From an archaeon (GTDB lineage: Archaea; Asgardarchaeota; Heimdallarchaeia; Heimdallarchaeales; Kariarchaeaceae), in assembly GCA_024280435.1 (NCBI GenBank), contig JAJRQD010000015.1:1-39853 (forward strand): DNA of 39,853 nucleotides. The letters are read 5' to 3'. The notes under the pieces are model-generated. The model did not search any database, was not told the DNA's origin, and was given only the letters and a program-made list of their open reading frames with translations. Below, in pieces: positions 1 through 8,614 of this stretch; within the stretch, counting starts at the first letter, position 1, and each line of letters starts with the position of its first letter. The translations under genes and the position numbers were made by a program.

Positions 1-55
1 AATTTGAGATAAGTTCCCTGTCATCTTCCTGATATTCGTGGAGATCAATTTCCAT
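1..55 (-). CDS. 5' end of an unidentified gene running off the left edge
   Basis: An open frame enters from the left edge on the minus strand. It begins at ATG 53-55 and encodes MEIDLHEYQEDDRELISN before the window ends. An in-frame ATG at 71-73 would add six residues. I prefer 55 because a TATA-like element at 75-84 lies about 25 bases upstream, the leaderless spacing seen at many genes here. The visible residues are strongly acidic and do not identify a family. That this is a gene at all is inferred from the promoter and the open frame. Confidence 0.45.
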   Translation of the reverse strand, partial: MEIDLHEYQEDDRELISN

Positions 56-74
56 AATCTGATTGTTTATCATT

Positions 75-84
75 ATTATAAATA
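75..84 (-). promoter_or_regulatory. TATA box of the left-edge gene
   Basis: On the minus strand this reads TATTTATAAT, centred about 25 bases before ATG 53-55. The spacing fits a leaderless archaeal transcript. Confidence 0.4.
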
Positions 85-226
85 GATATACAATATTTTT
101 TGGCAGAGAATTAATTTTGTTGTATGTTCCTATCTATTGATTAGTTGGGAATATTTTTACTTTAGAGAGGATATGAATATATTTTTCATGGGAAAAATTT
201 GAGAATTTTATTTTAGTTAAAACAAA

Positions 227-276
227 GTATACATTGTACCAAAGAATGTATACAATATATACAATCTAATGTATAC
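227..276. repeat. Three GTATAC palindromes about two helical turns apart
   Basis: The six-base palindrome GTATAC occurs at 227-232, 248-253 and 271-276, with start-to-start spacing of 21 and 23 bases. The flanks are also similar: the copies at 248 and 271 both read AATGTATACA, and the first copy read on the other strand is ACAATGTATACTTT. A further TATATAC lies at 257-263. Regular spacing near two helical turns is what tandem operator sites for a dimeric repressor look like. No regulator gene lies beside it in the window. Confidence 0.55.
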
Positions 277-575
277 ATTATATCCAAACAAGATACAATA
301 ATACGAATAGAACCATAAAACAACATACAGAATACAATCACACAATATATAACAGAATGCACACATCCAGAATAAACTAATTAACTAGCTGAAATGCAGG
401 AATATGGACCATTCACCACCGTAAATTGGAAAATACAGAATTGATACCATGTAAACACACCTAATTTGTCACCGAAAAAACACATCTACTTATGAATTGT
501 AAAGTGTGACAGATCATAAACAGATGATTAAACTCAGATCAACAGTAGAAGTCACAGAAGTACAGAAAAAAGAGA

Positions 576-601
576 GTATACCTTTAAGAAACAATGTATA
601 C
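576..601. repeat. Two more GTATAC palindromes
   Basis: GTATAC occurs at 576-581 and 596-601, 20 bases apart. The second reads AATGTATACAAT, matching the copy at 246-257. This is a second pair of the motif that forms the triplet at 227-276, about 300 bases away in the same gene-free region. Confidence 0.5.
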
Positions 602-877
602 AATGAACTTCAATATGGAATTTAAACACATTACACATCAATATACAACTATTGACAGCTTTTATTTCTTAGAATATTAAAATATAAAAATTATGAACAC
701 TTATGAAATAGATTTTTGAATATCCAATAAATTATCTGGAATGGAAAAAGCAAAATCAAAGTGGAACAAAATAAAAATCAGAATAATTCAATTCATATTT
801 ATTTTTTTAAATAGATGAAACACTATTTAATACGGATTTTAATTAACAAAACCGGATTGTAATAAAAAATTAATACT

Positions 878-2329
878 TTATTTTCCTTTTGAAACAGTGA
901 AGGATACAGTTTTCACATCACCATAAGACCGCTCACATGCATGATAACTATCATCATTTATTGTCATATCTACTGGACCAAAACCTGTCTCAGCGAGTAA
1001 CCTATTGAAACCAGCAATTGTCGGCAAATACTTGTAATACCCATAATCACCATTATAATCATCAGTAACCACCACAGTCCTACCAAAGAAGATCCCCCCC
1101 GAACTCAACATAGAATATATTTTTCTCAATACTGCAATAATTTCATCTTCACCCAGTAGATGAAGAAGAGAACCTGCATAGATCACATCAAATTCAATGT
1201 CAAATAGAACCATAGCACCCCCAGTATCTTTGAAGTCATTCTCTGAGATATCACCAACTATGAATTTAATTCCCCTATCCTCAAATAATTTATTCCTCAA
1301 CATGATCACTTCTCTAGAAATATCAAGACCATACATTTTTGTGGGATCTGCACCATCCATAACCATCTGTTCAAGATCAGTACCCAATGCACAGCCAATA
1401 TCCAATATTTTTTTATCTTTAAGTATAATTTTACTGTAATTGGGATGCGATAGTATTCGTGGATGAATAAACCGGTATTCCCTTACAAAATTATACTGCA
1501 TAATCAGATATAGCTCCTGCCACATAGCCATCACTTTTCTTTTCAGATCATCCTTTGATAATGAGAAAAGAGCCAATGATTCCTTTGTGATCTCAATTTC
1601 GGGTTTATATACATTCCATATCACTGTCTCACCACCTTCTTTGCTGACCACTTCATTATTATATCCACCATATACACCATCAATTTTGAAGCCAGTTGAT
1701 GTCAACAATTCATAGAATTCATCAAATGTATACATGAAAAAATCTGCTGCAATATTCTTTCGTACATACTCACCATCTCGTATAAGATTAACATGGAGCT
1801 CCACATTGTATTTACCATCCACAGGTACCTGTATTCTCTGAAGTATACCCCCTTCCAACTCCCTCAATGGCAAATATATTGGCTTTTCCGGACGATTAAC
1901 GGTTTGTAAAAACAATCTCCCCCCAGGTATTAATAATAGGAAAATATTCTTCATCAATGCAATACCTGCATCTTTGCCACCCATATTTGCAATTGCATTA
2001 CCAAGCATAAGTGCATTGTCAAAATAATCAATTGATAATTCCCTTATAGAATCAATCAAATCAATAGCAGTTGCACTTTTACACACAAAGTGACACCCAC
2101 TGTCACCTCCCCTCAATTTATTTGCCAACTCTATAAAATCCTCAGAGATATCAATCCCAACACATGAGAAACCATATTTTTCCAATGCTAGAGAATGCCT
2201 ACCTGAAGAGCATGCCACATCAAGAATATTCCCATTTTTGAAAAATTCAGCAATTACAGGTATCTCTCGCTTCAAACGAGTATCCCAATTTATCATACGA
2301 TCATATCTCGATGCATCTGTATCATTCAT
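878..2329 (-). CDS. Protein with two tandem class I SAM-dependent methyltransferase domains
   Basis: About 483 residues. Two separate Rossmann methyltransferase domains are visible. The first has motif I ILDVACSSGRHSLALE followed by VGIDIS near residue 35, with PGGRLFLQ as its later strand. The second, beginning near residue 295, has KILDIGCALGTDLEQM, then YGLDIS, VGDIS and SSGGIFFGR. Both motif I loops keep the glycine and acidic residues expected for SAM binding. The substrate is unknown. I chose ATG 2327-2329 because a TATA-like stretch lies about 24 bases upstream; a TTG start at 2380 would add 17 residues. The next leftward gene, the EMC3-like insertase, ends 71 bases upstream of this start. 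Confidence 0.8.
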   Translation of the reverse strand: MNDTDASRYDRMINWDTRLKREIPVIAEFFKNGNILDVACSSGRHSLALEKYGFSCVGIDISEDFIELANKLRGGDSGCHFVCKSATAIDLIDSIRELSIDYFDNALMLGNAIANMGGKDAGIALMKNIFLLLIPGGRLFLQTVNRPEKPIYLPLRELEGGILQRIQVPVDGKYNVELHVNLIRDGEYVRKNIAADFFMYTFDEFYELLTSTGFKIDGVYGGYNNEVVSKEGGETVIWNVYKPEIEITKESLALFSLSKDDLKRKVMAMWQELYLIMQYNFVREYRFIHPRILSHPNYSKIILKDKKILDIGCALGTDLEQMVMDGADPTKMYGLDISREVIMLRNKLFEDRGIKFIVGDISENDFKDTGGAMVLFDIEFDVIYAGSLLHLLGEDEIIAVLRKIYSMLSSGGIFFGRTVVVTDDYNGDYGYYKYLPTIAGFNRLLAETGFGPVDMTINDDSYHACERSYGDVKTVSFTVSKGK

Positions 2330-2400
2330 GATTAAAAAATTTGAATTTTTAATAGATAATACTTTCGGTGTACTACTCAAGAAAGTATTAGAAAAATTAC

Positions 2401-3051
2401 CTACATTATTTGATTTCTACTTGATGGATTTCTTGAAAGATTAATTCCAAGTACTTTTTGGAAAAATGTAGATGTAGCAATTGCAGATATGAAATACCAG
2501 AAACCATATCCTGCAATTGATACATCGGGATCCTGTGAGTATGGAGATGTCCATTTACCAAAAATAGGAAAATTATCTGGAATTCTGAATGGAAATACCA
2601 CCACACCACCACAGGAGTTGGTACAGGTATTTGTACCATTAGGTCCCCACAGGTTCATATCAGTATTGATCTCAGCCTGGAATGCTAGCCTTAAAGTTGT
2701 GAATATGAATATAATAGGCCCATAGGTGATAATCTGTGGAAGTAATTTAGTCATCATTGATTTCTGCTGTAATTCCTGTATCATTGGTTCTTGACGCTGT
2801 ACCTTTATCCAAAGTCTAGTATCACCCGAACGCATAGCCTCTTTTTTATCCTTCTGATGCCTTGCCAGTATGTCTGCCTCTTTACTCATTGTTTTCATAT
2901 CAATCAGCAGATGGTTCAATGCATTTGAGATCAGAGACATGAATAATGTTACAAATATAAAGAAAATTGATGAGAAGGGTGGGTTTGTAGCACCCACGGA
3001 CCATAACCACTCTTCGATTGCAATTCTTAAATTATCCAATAAACTTGCCAT
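2401..3051 (-). CDS. EMC3/TMCO1-family (DUF106) membrane protein insertase
   Basis: About 216 residues. The layout is the archaeal YidC-like pattern: a first membrane helix near residues 25-45, a charged helical hairpin rich in K, E and Q (near 45-100), a second helix (LLPQIITYGPIIFIF) and a third (GFWYFISAIATSTFF). Known members (Oxa1 superfamily: archaeal Ylp1, EMC3, TMCO1) insert membrane proteins from the cytoplasmic side next to the translocon or ribosome. Between helices 2 and 3 is an external loop with two cysteines. ATG 3049-3051 is chosen because a TATA-like TTTTTATC sits about 26 bases upstream; a TTG at 3099 would add 16 residues. Confidence 0.85.
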   Translation of the reverse strand: MASLLDNLRIAIEEWLWSVGATNPPFSSIFFIFVTLFMSLISNALNHLLIDMKTMSKEADILARHQKDKKEAMRSGDTRLWIKVQRQEPMIQELQQKSMMTKLLPQIITYGPIIFIFTTLRLAFQAEINTDMNLWGPNGTNTCTNSCGGVVVFPFRIPDNFPIFGKWTSPYSQDPDVSIAGYGFWYFISAIATSTFFQKVLGINLSRNPSSRNQIM

Positions 3052-3252
3052 ATTCAATAAATTTTTGCTCAGATAAAAAGGAGTATTATCTTTATTCAAA
3101 AAAAAAATAATTAAATTTAAATTATTTCCAAATTATTTCTAAGAGTTTTAATTCATTATTTTACACTTTCGAAGTGAAATCAAAATTGAGACAATGTCAA
3201 TAATTCAAGACTCATATTATAGCTTAATAAATTCCCAAAGAAATAACGATCT

Positions 3253-3600
3253 ATGGATGTCAATACGTTCAAAGAGCCAACTACACTAACAGGAATTGCA
3301 AGTGGAATTATTGTTCTGTTATTAATGAATTTTGCTGCAAATGCAAATATTACACTTTCTATAATAACAGCTTTCCTATTCGGTGGTTTTGTATATCTAA
3401 TATACAATGATTTCGAGCAGAGAAAGAAGTTAAGAGAACTTGAAGCCAAGAAAGAGGATAACAGGATCCACAAGATATCTGAACAGAGAAACAAAGATCT
3501 AGAAAAGAAAGTATGTGTCAGCTGTACCAAAGATGTTGATAGTCTAGATACTGCATGCAAACACTGTGGATTTGATCTCACCTCTATTAAAATTGATTAA
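3253..3600 (+). CDS. Small membrane protein with C-terminal zinc ribbon
   Basis: 115 residues, function unknown. Two hydrophobic stretches near residues 12-32 and 36-53 form a hairpin. A highly charged helical linker follows (about 55-90), and then a C-terminal zinc ribbon of the form CVSC...CKHCGFDL, two CxxC knuckles. The zinc ribbon and linker are probably cytoplasmic. The next gene downstream has the same plan and a similar ribbon, so the two look like paralogues. The start ATG has a TATA-like stretch about 28 bases upstream and no Shine-Dalgarno sequence. Confidence 0.7.
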   Translation: MDVNTFKEPTTLTGIASGIIVLLLMNFAANANITLSIITAFLFGGFVYLIYNDFEQRKKLRELEAKKEDNRIHKISEQRNKDLEKKVCVSCTKDVDSLDTACKHCGFDLTSIKID

Positions 3601-3653
3601 AATTAGTTTAAACCACTGTAAAATATTATTAATGCATATCATCATAATAAATT

Positions 3654-4199
3654 ATGGAAAATAAAAAAATATATTATGGAATTATATTATTTATCTCAAT
3701 ATTCATAGTAGTCATAAAGATATCTGCGAGTTTTGCAAGTTCTACAATACCTGTTCTAAGCATCATAATCACCGCAGGAATAACTTTAATCAGCTTGTTA
3801 ATTTATCTGAAAATTTTTAGGTTCTTTTTTGCAGATATTATGGGATATGATCCCAATCAAAGTGGAAGAATGGCTGCAAGGCAACAGGATAAACTATTAC
3901 TGATCGGAGTACTGATAGTATTATTTTTCATCTATATGAGAGTCGTTAAAATATTCACAACCAGTAATGAGGTGGCAATGATATCTGCGAGTTTTGCAAT
4001 ATTCATAACATACCAGCTGATGTATTATTATGCAGGATGGGAGGATAGAAAAGAATTTACAAGAAAACAGAGAAGAAGAGAACAGTTTGTCAATGCAATA
4101 ACCCCCGACAGCAATAAATGTCTATCATGCTTCTATGTTATGGAAGATGATGAGGTATTCTGCCCCAAATGTGGCTTTGATAATTCACCTAGAAAATAA
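3654..4199 (+). CDS. Multi-pass membrane protein with C-terminal zinc ribbon
   Basis: 181 residues, function unknown. Four hydrophobic segments are visible (near 6-26, 33-55, 82-103 and 107-130), followed by a basic region (RKEFTRKQRRREQF) and a zinc ribbon CLSCFYVMEDDEVFCPKCGFD. The phrase ISASFA occurs twice, in segments 1 and 4, which suggests internal duplication. It lies 53 bases after the shorter zinc-ribbon membrane protein and probably arose with it by duplication. The TATA-like AATATTATTAATG stretch about 30 bases upstream suggests its own leaderless transcript. Confidence 0.7.
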   Translation: MENKKIYYGIILFISIFIVVIKISASFASSTIPVLSIIITAGITLISLLIYLKIFRFFFADIMGYDPNQSGRMAARQQDKLLLIGVLIVLFFIYMRVVKIFTTSNEVAMISASFAIFITYQLMYYYAGWEDRKEFTRKQRRREQFVNAITPDSNKCLSCFYVMEDDEVFCPKCGFDNSPRK

Positions 4200-4247
4200 A
4201 AAGTTTATTTGATAAAGTAATTATGCTTTTCCACAGATAGAGTTTAA

Positions 4248-4511
4248 TCACACATTATACCCCAATTTAACAAGAAAAGCATCATGAAGACTAGATTCAT
4301 CGTCAACATCAAATTCAATTATTACATCTATCGCAATTAGCTGTTTATTACCTCTAACTGAATAACCTGTGACCTTAATAGTATTCTTGCCATATGTACT
4401 GTAATAATGTTTAAGCATATATCTTGGCCCTACTCTGCGTAATTCACCAGCAGCTTCAATATATACCAGTTTTATAATTGGACAAGCTTTCCCTTTATCA
4501 GGTAAATCCAT
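4248..4511 (-). CDS. Small unidentified protein
   Basis: 87 residues, not recognised. It begins with ATG and has a mixed alpha/beta composition without membrane segments: a basic middle (ELRRVGPRYMLKHYY) and an acidic end (EFDVDDESS). The size and basic beta-rich centre recall small ribosomal proteins such as archaeal L20a/LX, but I could not line up its motifs and do not make that call. It converges on the zinc-ribbon gene to its left and lies 48 bases downstream of the metzincin gene on the same strand. Confidence 0.6.
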   Translation of the reverse strand: MDLPDKGKACPIIKLVYIEAAGELRRVGPRYMLKHYYSTYGKNTIKVTGYSVRGNKQLIAIDVIIEFDVDDESSLHDAFLVKLGYNV

Positions 4512-4559
4512 AATACAACTATATCAATATTTAATTTAAGGATTGAGATTTCAATTTGA

Positions 4560-6335
4560 TTAAAGTTTTTGTTTATTATTTTTGTGTTTTAGCAGTATTG
4601 GTAATAATATAACAGTCATCCAGATATTCGGATAAGAAAGTATACTAGCAGTGGGGGTAATATTTTCCTCACTGTTCTCTGTTGAAATATCTCCATATGT
4701 TGTGAAACTGGGGTCTTGTCCATTTTCATTCTGATAGTAAAATATAGCATTTTTTGATAGTTCAACTGCCAATGTATAATCTGTGGCATTATATGCTTCC
4801 AACGCCAACCCTAGTGCCTTATCACCCTCAATGATATTTCTCTCATCTGCATCACTACTTCCAATAGCTGCATCCTTAAGATATTCTGCCTGCACAAGAT
4901 AATTATCGGTATATAATCTACCAAATGCATCCTTATCATACAATGAGAAGTCAGGATAAGAGGTGTAGTATCCCATAATTGATGCGGAAAAGTCGGTTAT
5001 CCATGCATTACCAATCTCAAATGGATGATAAAATCCCATAGAATGACCAATTTCATGTAATAGTACCATTGAGAAGCCACGATCTTTTATCCCATCCACA
5101 TAGAACCTATTTCTACTCATTATCTGGAATTGCCAACCCATTCCACCCAGACCTGCAATTGCCACACCACCATATCTGAATTCCATATCCATGAAAAGTA
5201 TGAGACTAGGTATCTTATTATCAGGTATTGTGCCAAATAACTGATCTAGCATATTATTCTGAAGCCAACTTAGAAATCCGTCTGTTAATTCTATATATGT
5301 AACATTCTTCACAGAATCAAATACTTTGTAAACATCAATTGCATCTGCTAAATCCGAGTAGTCAGATAATAATTGCCAATCCACAGTCACATTGAAATCA
5401 ATGAATGGGAATGAATCATTAAGCATTGTCTCAATTTTATCAGCTCCAATAACCCAATCCTCATCAAGATTAGATATATCATCAGAAATCACCACAGATG
5501 GAATATCATATTGTTCCACAATTGTTGAGGTGAATAATCTGTTGGAGAATAAATGTCTGAAAAATGGCTGTACCATTGATCTCAACCAATCACGATATGA
5601 TAAAGAATTACGATCTGCAAAATCAGATACTGTGTTTACCAGTGTGGCATCTGTGTAGTAACCCCCCCATACATTATTGATAAAATCACCATACCATACT
5701 CTTGATGATATGTCTATGAATTGAATTGGAATATCATTCACTCCACCCCATGCAGATACCTGTTTACCTGCATTCAGACCACTTGTACCTGAGAAGAACC
5801 TCTCGGGATATTTCTCTGTATCCACATCCTTAGGCTCTATACTGAACCAATGTTCTAGTTCAGTATCAAGCTCCTCAAGATTGAATAGAAATAATGTATA
5901 GGCAGTTTCATCTCCATTCCATAGATTATCTGCCAACCAGTATACTGTTTCATTAGCGTCATATGAAATACCATCGTAGCCTTCAAAAGAAGCAGGTGAT
6001 GTGGATGAATTCACATGATATCCAGTAGCATTTTTCTCAATGCTCACAAGATAGGATATGAAGCTATTATGTTGCTCTTGAGTGAGATTAGTATAAGTTA
6101 CCTCAAAATCATATACACCAGCAAAGGCTACATATCCAGGATATATTATATCTTTATCCACATCATTTATGACATCATAAATTGTCAGATCAGAACCTGA
6201 AAAGAATGTGGTATCAATCACCACATTTACTTTGGTGGTGGATGACCTCCTTGGAAGTACGGGTATACTGATCTCCTCCACAGCAGATACAGGCATTATC
6301 ATAATTATTAATAGTAAAACAATTAGTTTACGCAT
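4560..6335 (-). CDS. Secreted, membrane-anchored metzincin-like zinc protease
   Basis: 591 residues. An N-terminal signal peptide (MRKLIVLLLIIMIMPVSA) leads into a large extracellular region. Near residue 426 is HEIGHSMGFYH, the HExxHxxGxxH zinc site with three histidine ligands and the catalytic glutamate. About 25 residues later SASIMGYY supplies the Met-turn, so the metzincin fold is likely. A C-terminal hydrophobic segment (IWMTVILLPILL) followed by KHKNNK should anchor it with the catalytic domain outside. Several N-x-S/T sequons are present. The ATG 6333-6335 is preferred over the TTG codon directly before it. The substrate is unknown. Confidence 0.8.
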   Translation of the reverse strand: MRKLIVLLLIIMIMPVSAVEEISIPVLPRRSSTTKVNVVIDTTFFSGSDLTIYDVINDVDKDIIYPGYVAFAGVYDFEVTYTNLTQEQHNSFISYLVSIEKNATGYHVNSSTSPASFEGYDGISYDANETVYWLADNLWNGDETAYTLFLFNLEELDTELEHWFSIEPKDVDTEKYPERFFSGTSGLNAGKQVSAWGGVNDIPIQFIDISSRVWYGDFINNVWGGYYTDATLVNTVSDFADRNSLSYRDWLRSMVQPFFRHLFSNRLFTSTIVEQYDIPSVVISDDISNLDEDWVIGADKIETMLNDSFPFIDFNVTVDWQLLSDYSDLADAIDVYKVFDSVKNVTYIELTDGFLSWLQNNMLDQLFGTIPDNKIPSLILFMDMEFRYGGVAIAGLGGMGWQFQIMSRNRFYVDGIKDRGFSMVLLHEIGHSMGFYHPFEIGNAWITDFSASIMGYYTSYPDFSLYDKDAFGRLYTDNYLVQAEYLKDAAIGSSDADERNIIEGDKALGLALEAYNATDYTLAVELSKNAIFYYQNENGQDPSFTTYGDISTENSEENITPTASILSYPNIWMTVILLPILLKHKNNKQKL

Positions 6336-6473
6336 CAAATATTACAAACTACCCACACTTAAAAATAATTCCAAATTTATTAGAATACCTTGAAATATTT
6401 TTATTTCATTAATTATACAATAAAATTGGTTCAATCCTCAAGATAAATAAGAATACTGTGTGAATTTGAAATT

Positions 6474-7859
6474 ATGGTATTATCAAAAAATACATTGAAT
6501 CCTAATGTACTGAAGGCAGAATATGCAGTTAGAGGACCAATAGTTGAATTAGCACAGAACCTTGAAAAGCAGGGAAGAGAGATACTTTATTTTAATATAG
6601 GGAACCCACAACAATTAGGACAACCTCCTTTGACATATGTTCGTGAGATATTATCATTACTTAACCATCCAAAATTGTTGAATAAAATGGAAAAGTTGCA
6701 GGATCTTGGTTTTGCATCTGACAGTGTTGAGAGAGCAAAAAAAATAATGGAACTAAATCCAGCAGGATTAGGCGCATATTCACAGAGTGCGGGTATGCCA
6801 TTTATCAGACAAGCAGTTGCAGACTTTATCAGCAAACGAGATAATATACCCACAGATGCAAAAAATATATTCATTACTGATGGAGCATCTAAAGGAGTAG
6901 ACCTGATACTAAACTCAATAATCACAGATAATGTGGGAATTATGACTCCAATTCCACAATACCCACTGTATTCTGCTGATATCAATCTTTTTGGCGGAAA
7001 ATTGGTATCATACTATCTAGATGAGGATAGCAACTGGGGTATAAACCGGGAATTACTAGAGAATTCGTATAATAAGGCCAGAGCAGATGAAATTGATACC
7101 AAGTTAATAGTTGTTATCAATCCAAATAATCCGACGGGTTCTGTACTTAGTCGTGAGCATATCAAAATGGTACTTGAATTTGCAAAGAAAAATAATCTTA
7201 TGGTTCTGGCTGATGAGGTGTATCAAGAGAATATATATCATGATGAGGATAAATTCCATTCTTTTGCAAAAGTTGCACATGAGGAGGGTATCAACATACC
7301 AATATTTAGCCTACACAGTACTTCCAAGGGATTTATTGGAGAATGTGGTTACAGAGGAGGCTATATAGAGATGCGTAATATAGATGACGAGGTACTCTTA
7401 CAGTTGCTCAAAATAAGAAGTATAGGTCTGTGTGCAAATACTTCAGGTCAAATTGTCACATATTTGATGGTTACACCACCAGAAGAAGGAGATACATCCT
7501 ATGAATTGTATGTTAGGGAACGAAAAGACATACTTGACAGTTTGACAAGAAAGGCAAGGATCATAGCAAATGAATTGGACAGTATAGAGGGAATATCATG
7601 TGCCACTCCAAGAGGGGCAATGTATTTATTTCCAAACATAAAGTTACCAGATAGAAATTATGGAGATGAGCCAGCAGATTTTGCATTTACCAAATATCTT
7701 GTGGAACAGACAGGAATTGTAACAGTACCAGGATCCGGATTTGGACAAAAACAGGATACATGGCATCTACGAATTACTTTTCTACCACCAGAGGATAAAA
7801 TTGAGAGTATTATGAAAAAATTCAAGAAAGCCTATCTTGATTTTATCAAGCTAAAATAG
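6474..7859 (+). CDS. Alanine aminotransferase, eukaryote-type (class I/II PLP aminotransferase)
   Basis: 461 residues. The enzyme is expected to interconvert alanine and 2-oxoglutarate with pyruvate and glutamate using PLP. The start LNPNVLKAEYAVRGPIVELA and the stretch STSKGFIGECGYRGGY match the signature regions of plant and animal alanine aminotransferases rather than the shorter AspC-type archaeal ones. The Schiff-base lysine is K285 in STSKGF. NPNNPTGSVLS (PLP/carboxylate-binding loop) and the C-terminal RITFLPPE, which carries the substrate arginine, are present. A TATA-like AGATAAATAAG lies about 30 bases before the ATG. ATPase subunit E follows 85 bases later. Confidence 0.88.
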   Translation: MVLSKNTLNPNVLKAEYAVRGPIVELAQNLEKQGREILYFNIGNPQQLGQPPLTYVREILSLLNHPKLLNKMEKLQDLGFASDSVERAKKIMELNPAGLGAYSQSAGMPFIRQAVADFISKRDNIPTDAKNIFITDGASKGVDLILNSIITDNVGIMTPIPQYPLYSADINLFGGKLVSYYLDEDSNWGINRELLENSYNKARADEIDTKLIVVINPNNPTGSVLSREHIKMVLEFAKKNNLMVLADEVYQENIYHDEDKFHSFAKVAHEEGINIPIFSLHSTSKGFIGECGYRGGYIEMRNIDDEVLLQLLKIRSIGLCANTSGQIVTYLMVTPPEEGDTSYELYVRERKDILDSLTRKARIIANELDSIEGISCATPRGAMYLFPNIKLPDRNYGDEPADFAFTKYLVEQTGIVTVPGSGFGQKQDTWHLRITFLPPEDKIESIMKKFKKAYLDFIKLK

Positions 7860-7944
7860 ATGTATTCAGTCATCAATTGTGAAAAAAATCGTATCGATTC
7901 AAAATCATTAAAAAAGAATTATTGTTGCTGAAATTAGAAAGTAT

Positions 7945-8604
7945 ATGAGTGATGATGATATATCGAAAGGTCGACCCGATGAATTTCACGCATTTTCCAA
8001 ATTCAAAGAAGAAATTGAAAATCAAGCCAATATTAAATATGAAGCTGTGATTAATACAGGAAAGGAAGAAGCTGAGAAGATCAGAGAAGCCAGTAGGAAA
8101 GAAGCTGAGAAGTACAAATCAGATCTACTCAACAAAGCAAAATCTGAGGCAAATCAGATAAAAGTACGTGAAGTATCCAGAAAGAAACTTACTGTTAAGA
8201 TGGATTATTTAAAGGTAAGAGATCAGATTTTTGAAGAGATTGTTGTTGAAGCAAAATCCAAACTACAAACATACACACAATCAAAAGAATATGCCACATT
8301 TCTGCAGAATATACTCAGTGAAAGTGCAGCTTCCATGTTTGGTGGTGATCTGCTTGTTCAGTTAAGATCTGAGGATAAGAAATTATTATCACAGGAAGTA
8401 CTTGATAAAATAGCAGCAGAGATTAGTAAAACAACTGGAAATGAAACTAAGATCAGTATTGATAAATCTGATCTCAAAGCACTTGGAGGTATCCGAGTGG
8501 TTCGTTCGGATGACAGGCTGTATGTGGATAACACATTTGAAGCACGTCTGAAGAGAATGGATGAAGAAATTCGTGTCTCATTAGTTGAGACACTTGAGAA
8601 CTAA
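7945..8604 (+). CDS. atpE: A-type ATP synthase subunit E
   Basis: 219 residues. Peripheral-stalk subunit of the A/V-type rotary ATPase. The N-terminal 100 residues form a long charged helix (KEEAEKIREASRKEAEKY), and the C-terminal globular domain carries the family's LGGIRVVRSDDRLYVDNTFEARLKRM region. Length is normal. It is not next to the I-C-K genes, which lie 10.5 kb away, and the remaining subunits are outside the window. It starts with ATG without an obvious Shine-Dalgarno sequence and is followed 10 bases later by a secreted protein gene, probably co-transcribed. Confidence 0.88.
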   Translation: MSDDDISKGRPDEFHAFSKFKEEIENQANIKYEAVINTGKEEAEKIREASRKEAEKYKSDLLNKAKSEANQIKVREVSRKKLTVKMDYLKVRDQIFEEIVVEAKSKLQTYTQSKEYATFLQNILSESAASMFGGDLLVQLRSEDKKLLSQEVLDKIAAEISKTTGNETKISIDKSDLKALGGIRVVRSDDRLYVDNTFEARLKRMDEEIRVSLVETLEN

Positions 8605-8614
8605 GTGGATTATC

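Larger units (their letters stand above)
74..877. other. 804-base gene-free region, adenine-rich, with operator-like palindromes
   Basis: No open frame of useful length is present on either strand. The plus strand from about 281 to 760 is clearly richer in A than T, and stop codons are dense in all frames. The region lies upstream of the leftward left-edge gene and downstream of the leftward methyltransferase, so it is mostly 5' flank of the former. It carries five GTATAC palindromes, listed separately. I saw no tRNA, rRNA or SRP RNA signature; a small unknown RNA cannot be excluded by eye. Confidence 0.6.

Noticed and set aside
481-580. Possible C/D-box RNA (GATGATT-like C box)
   Set aside because: No matching D box at the right distance and no flanking stem.
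4248-4511. Possible ribosomal protein L20a/LX
   Set aside because: Size and basic centre fit, but I could not match the family's conserved positions, so it is left unidentified.
6587-6985. Long antisense frames opposite the aminotransferase, ATPase, argS and other genes
   Set aside because: They lie fully inside strongly conserved genes in other frames and have no own start signals.
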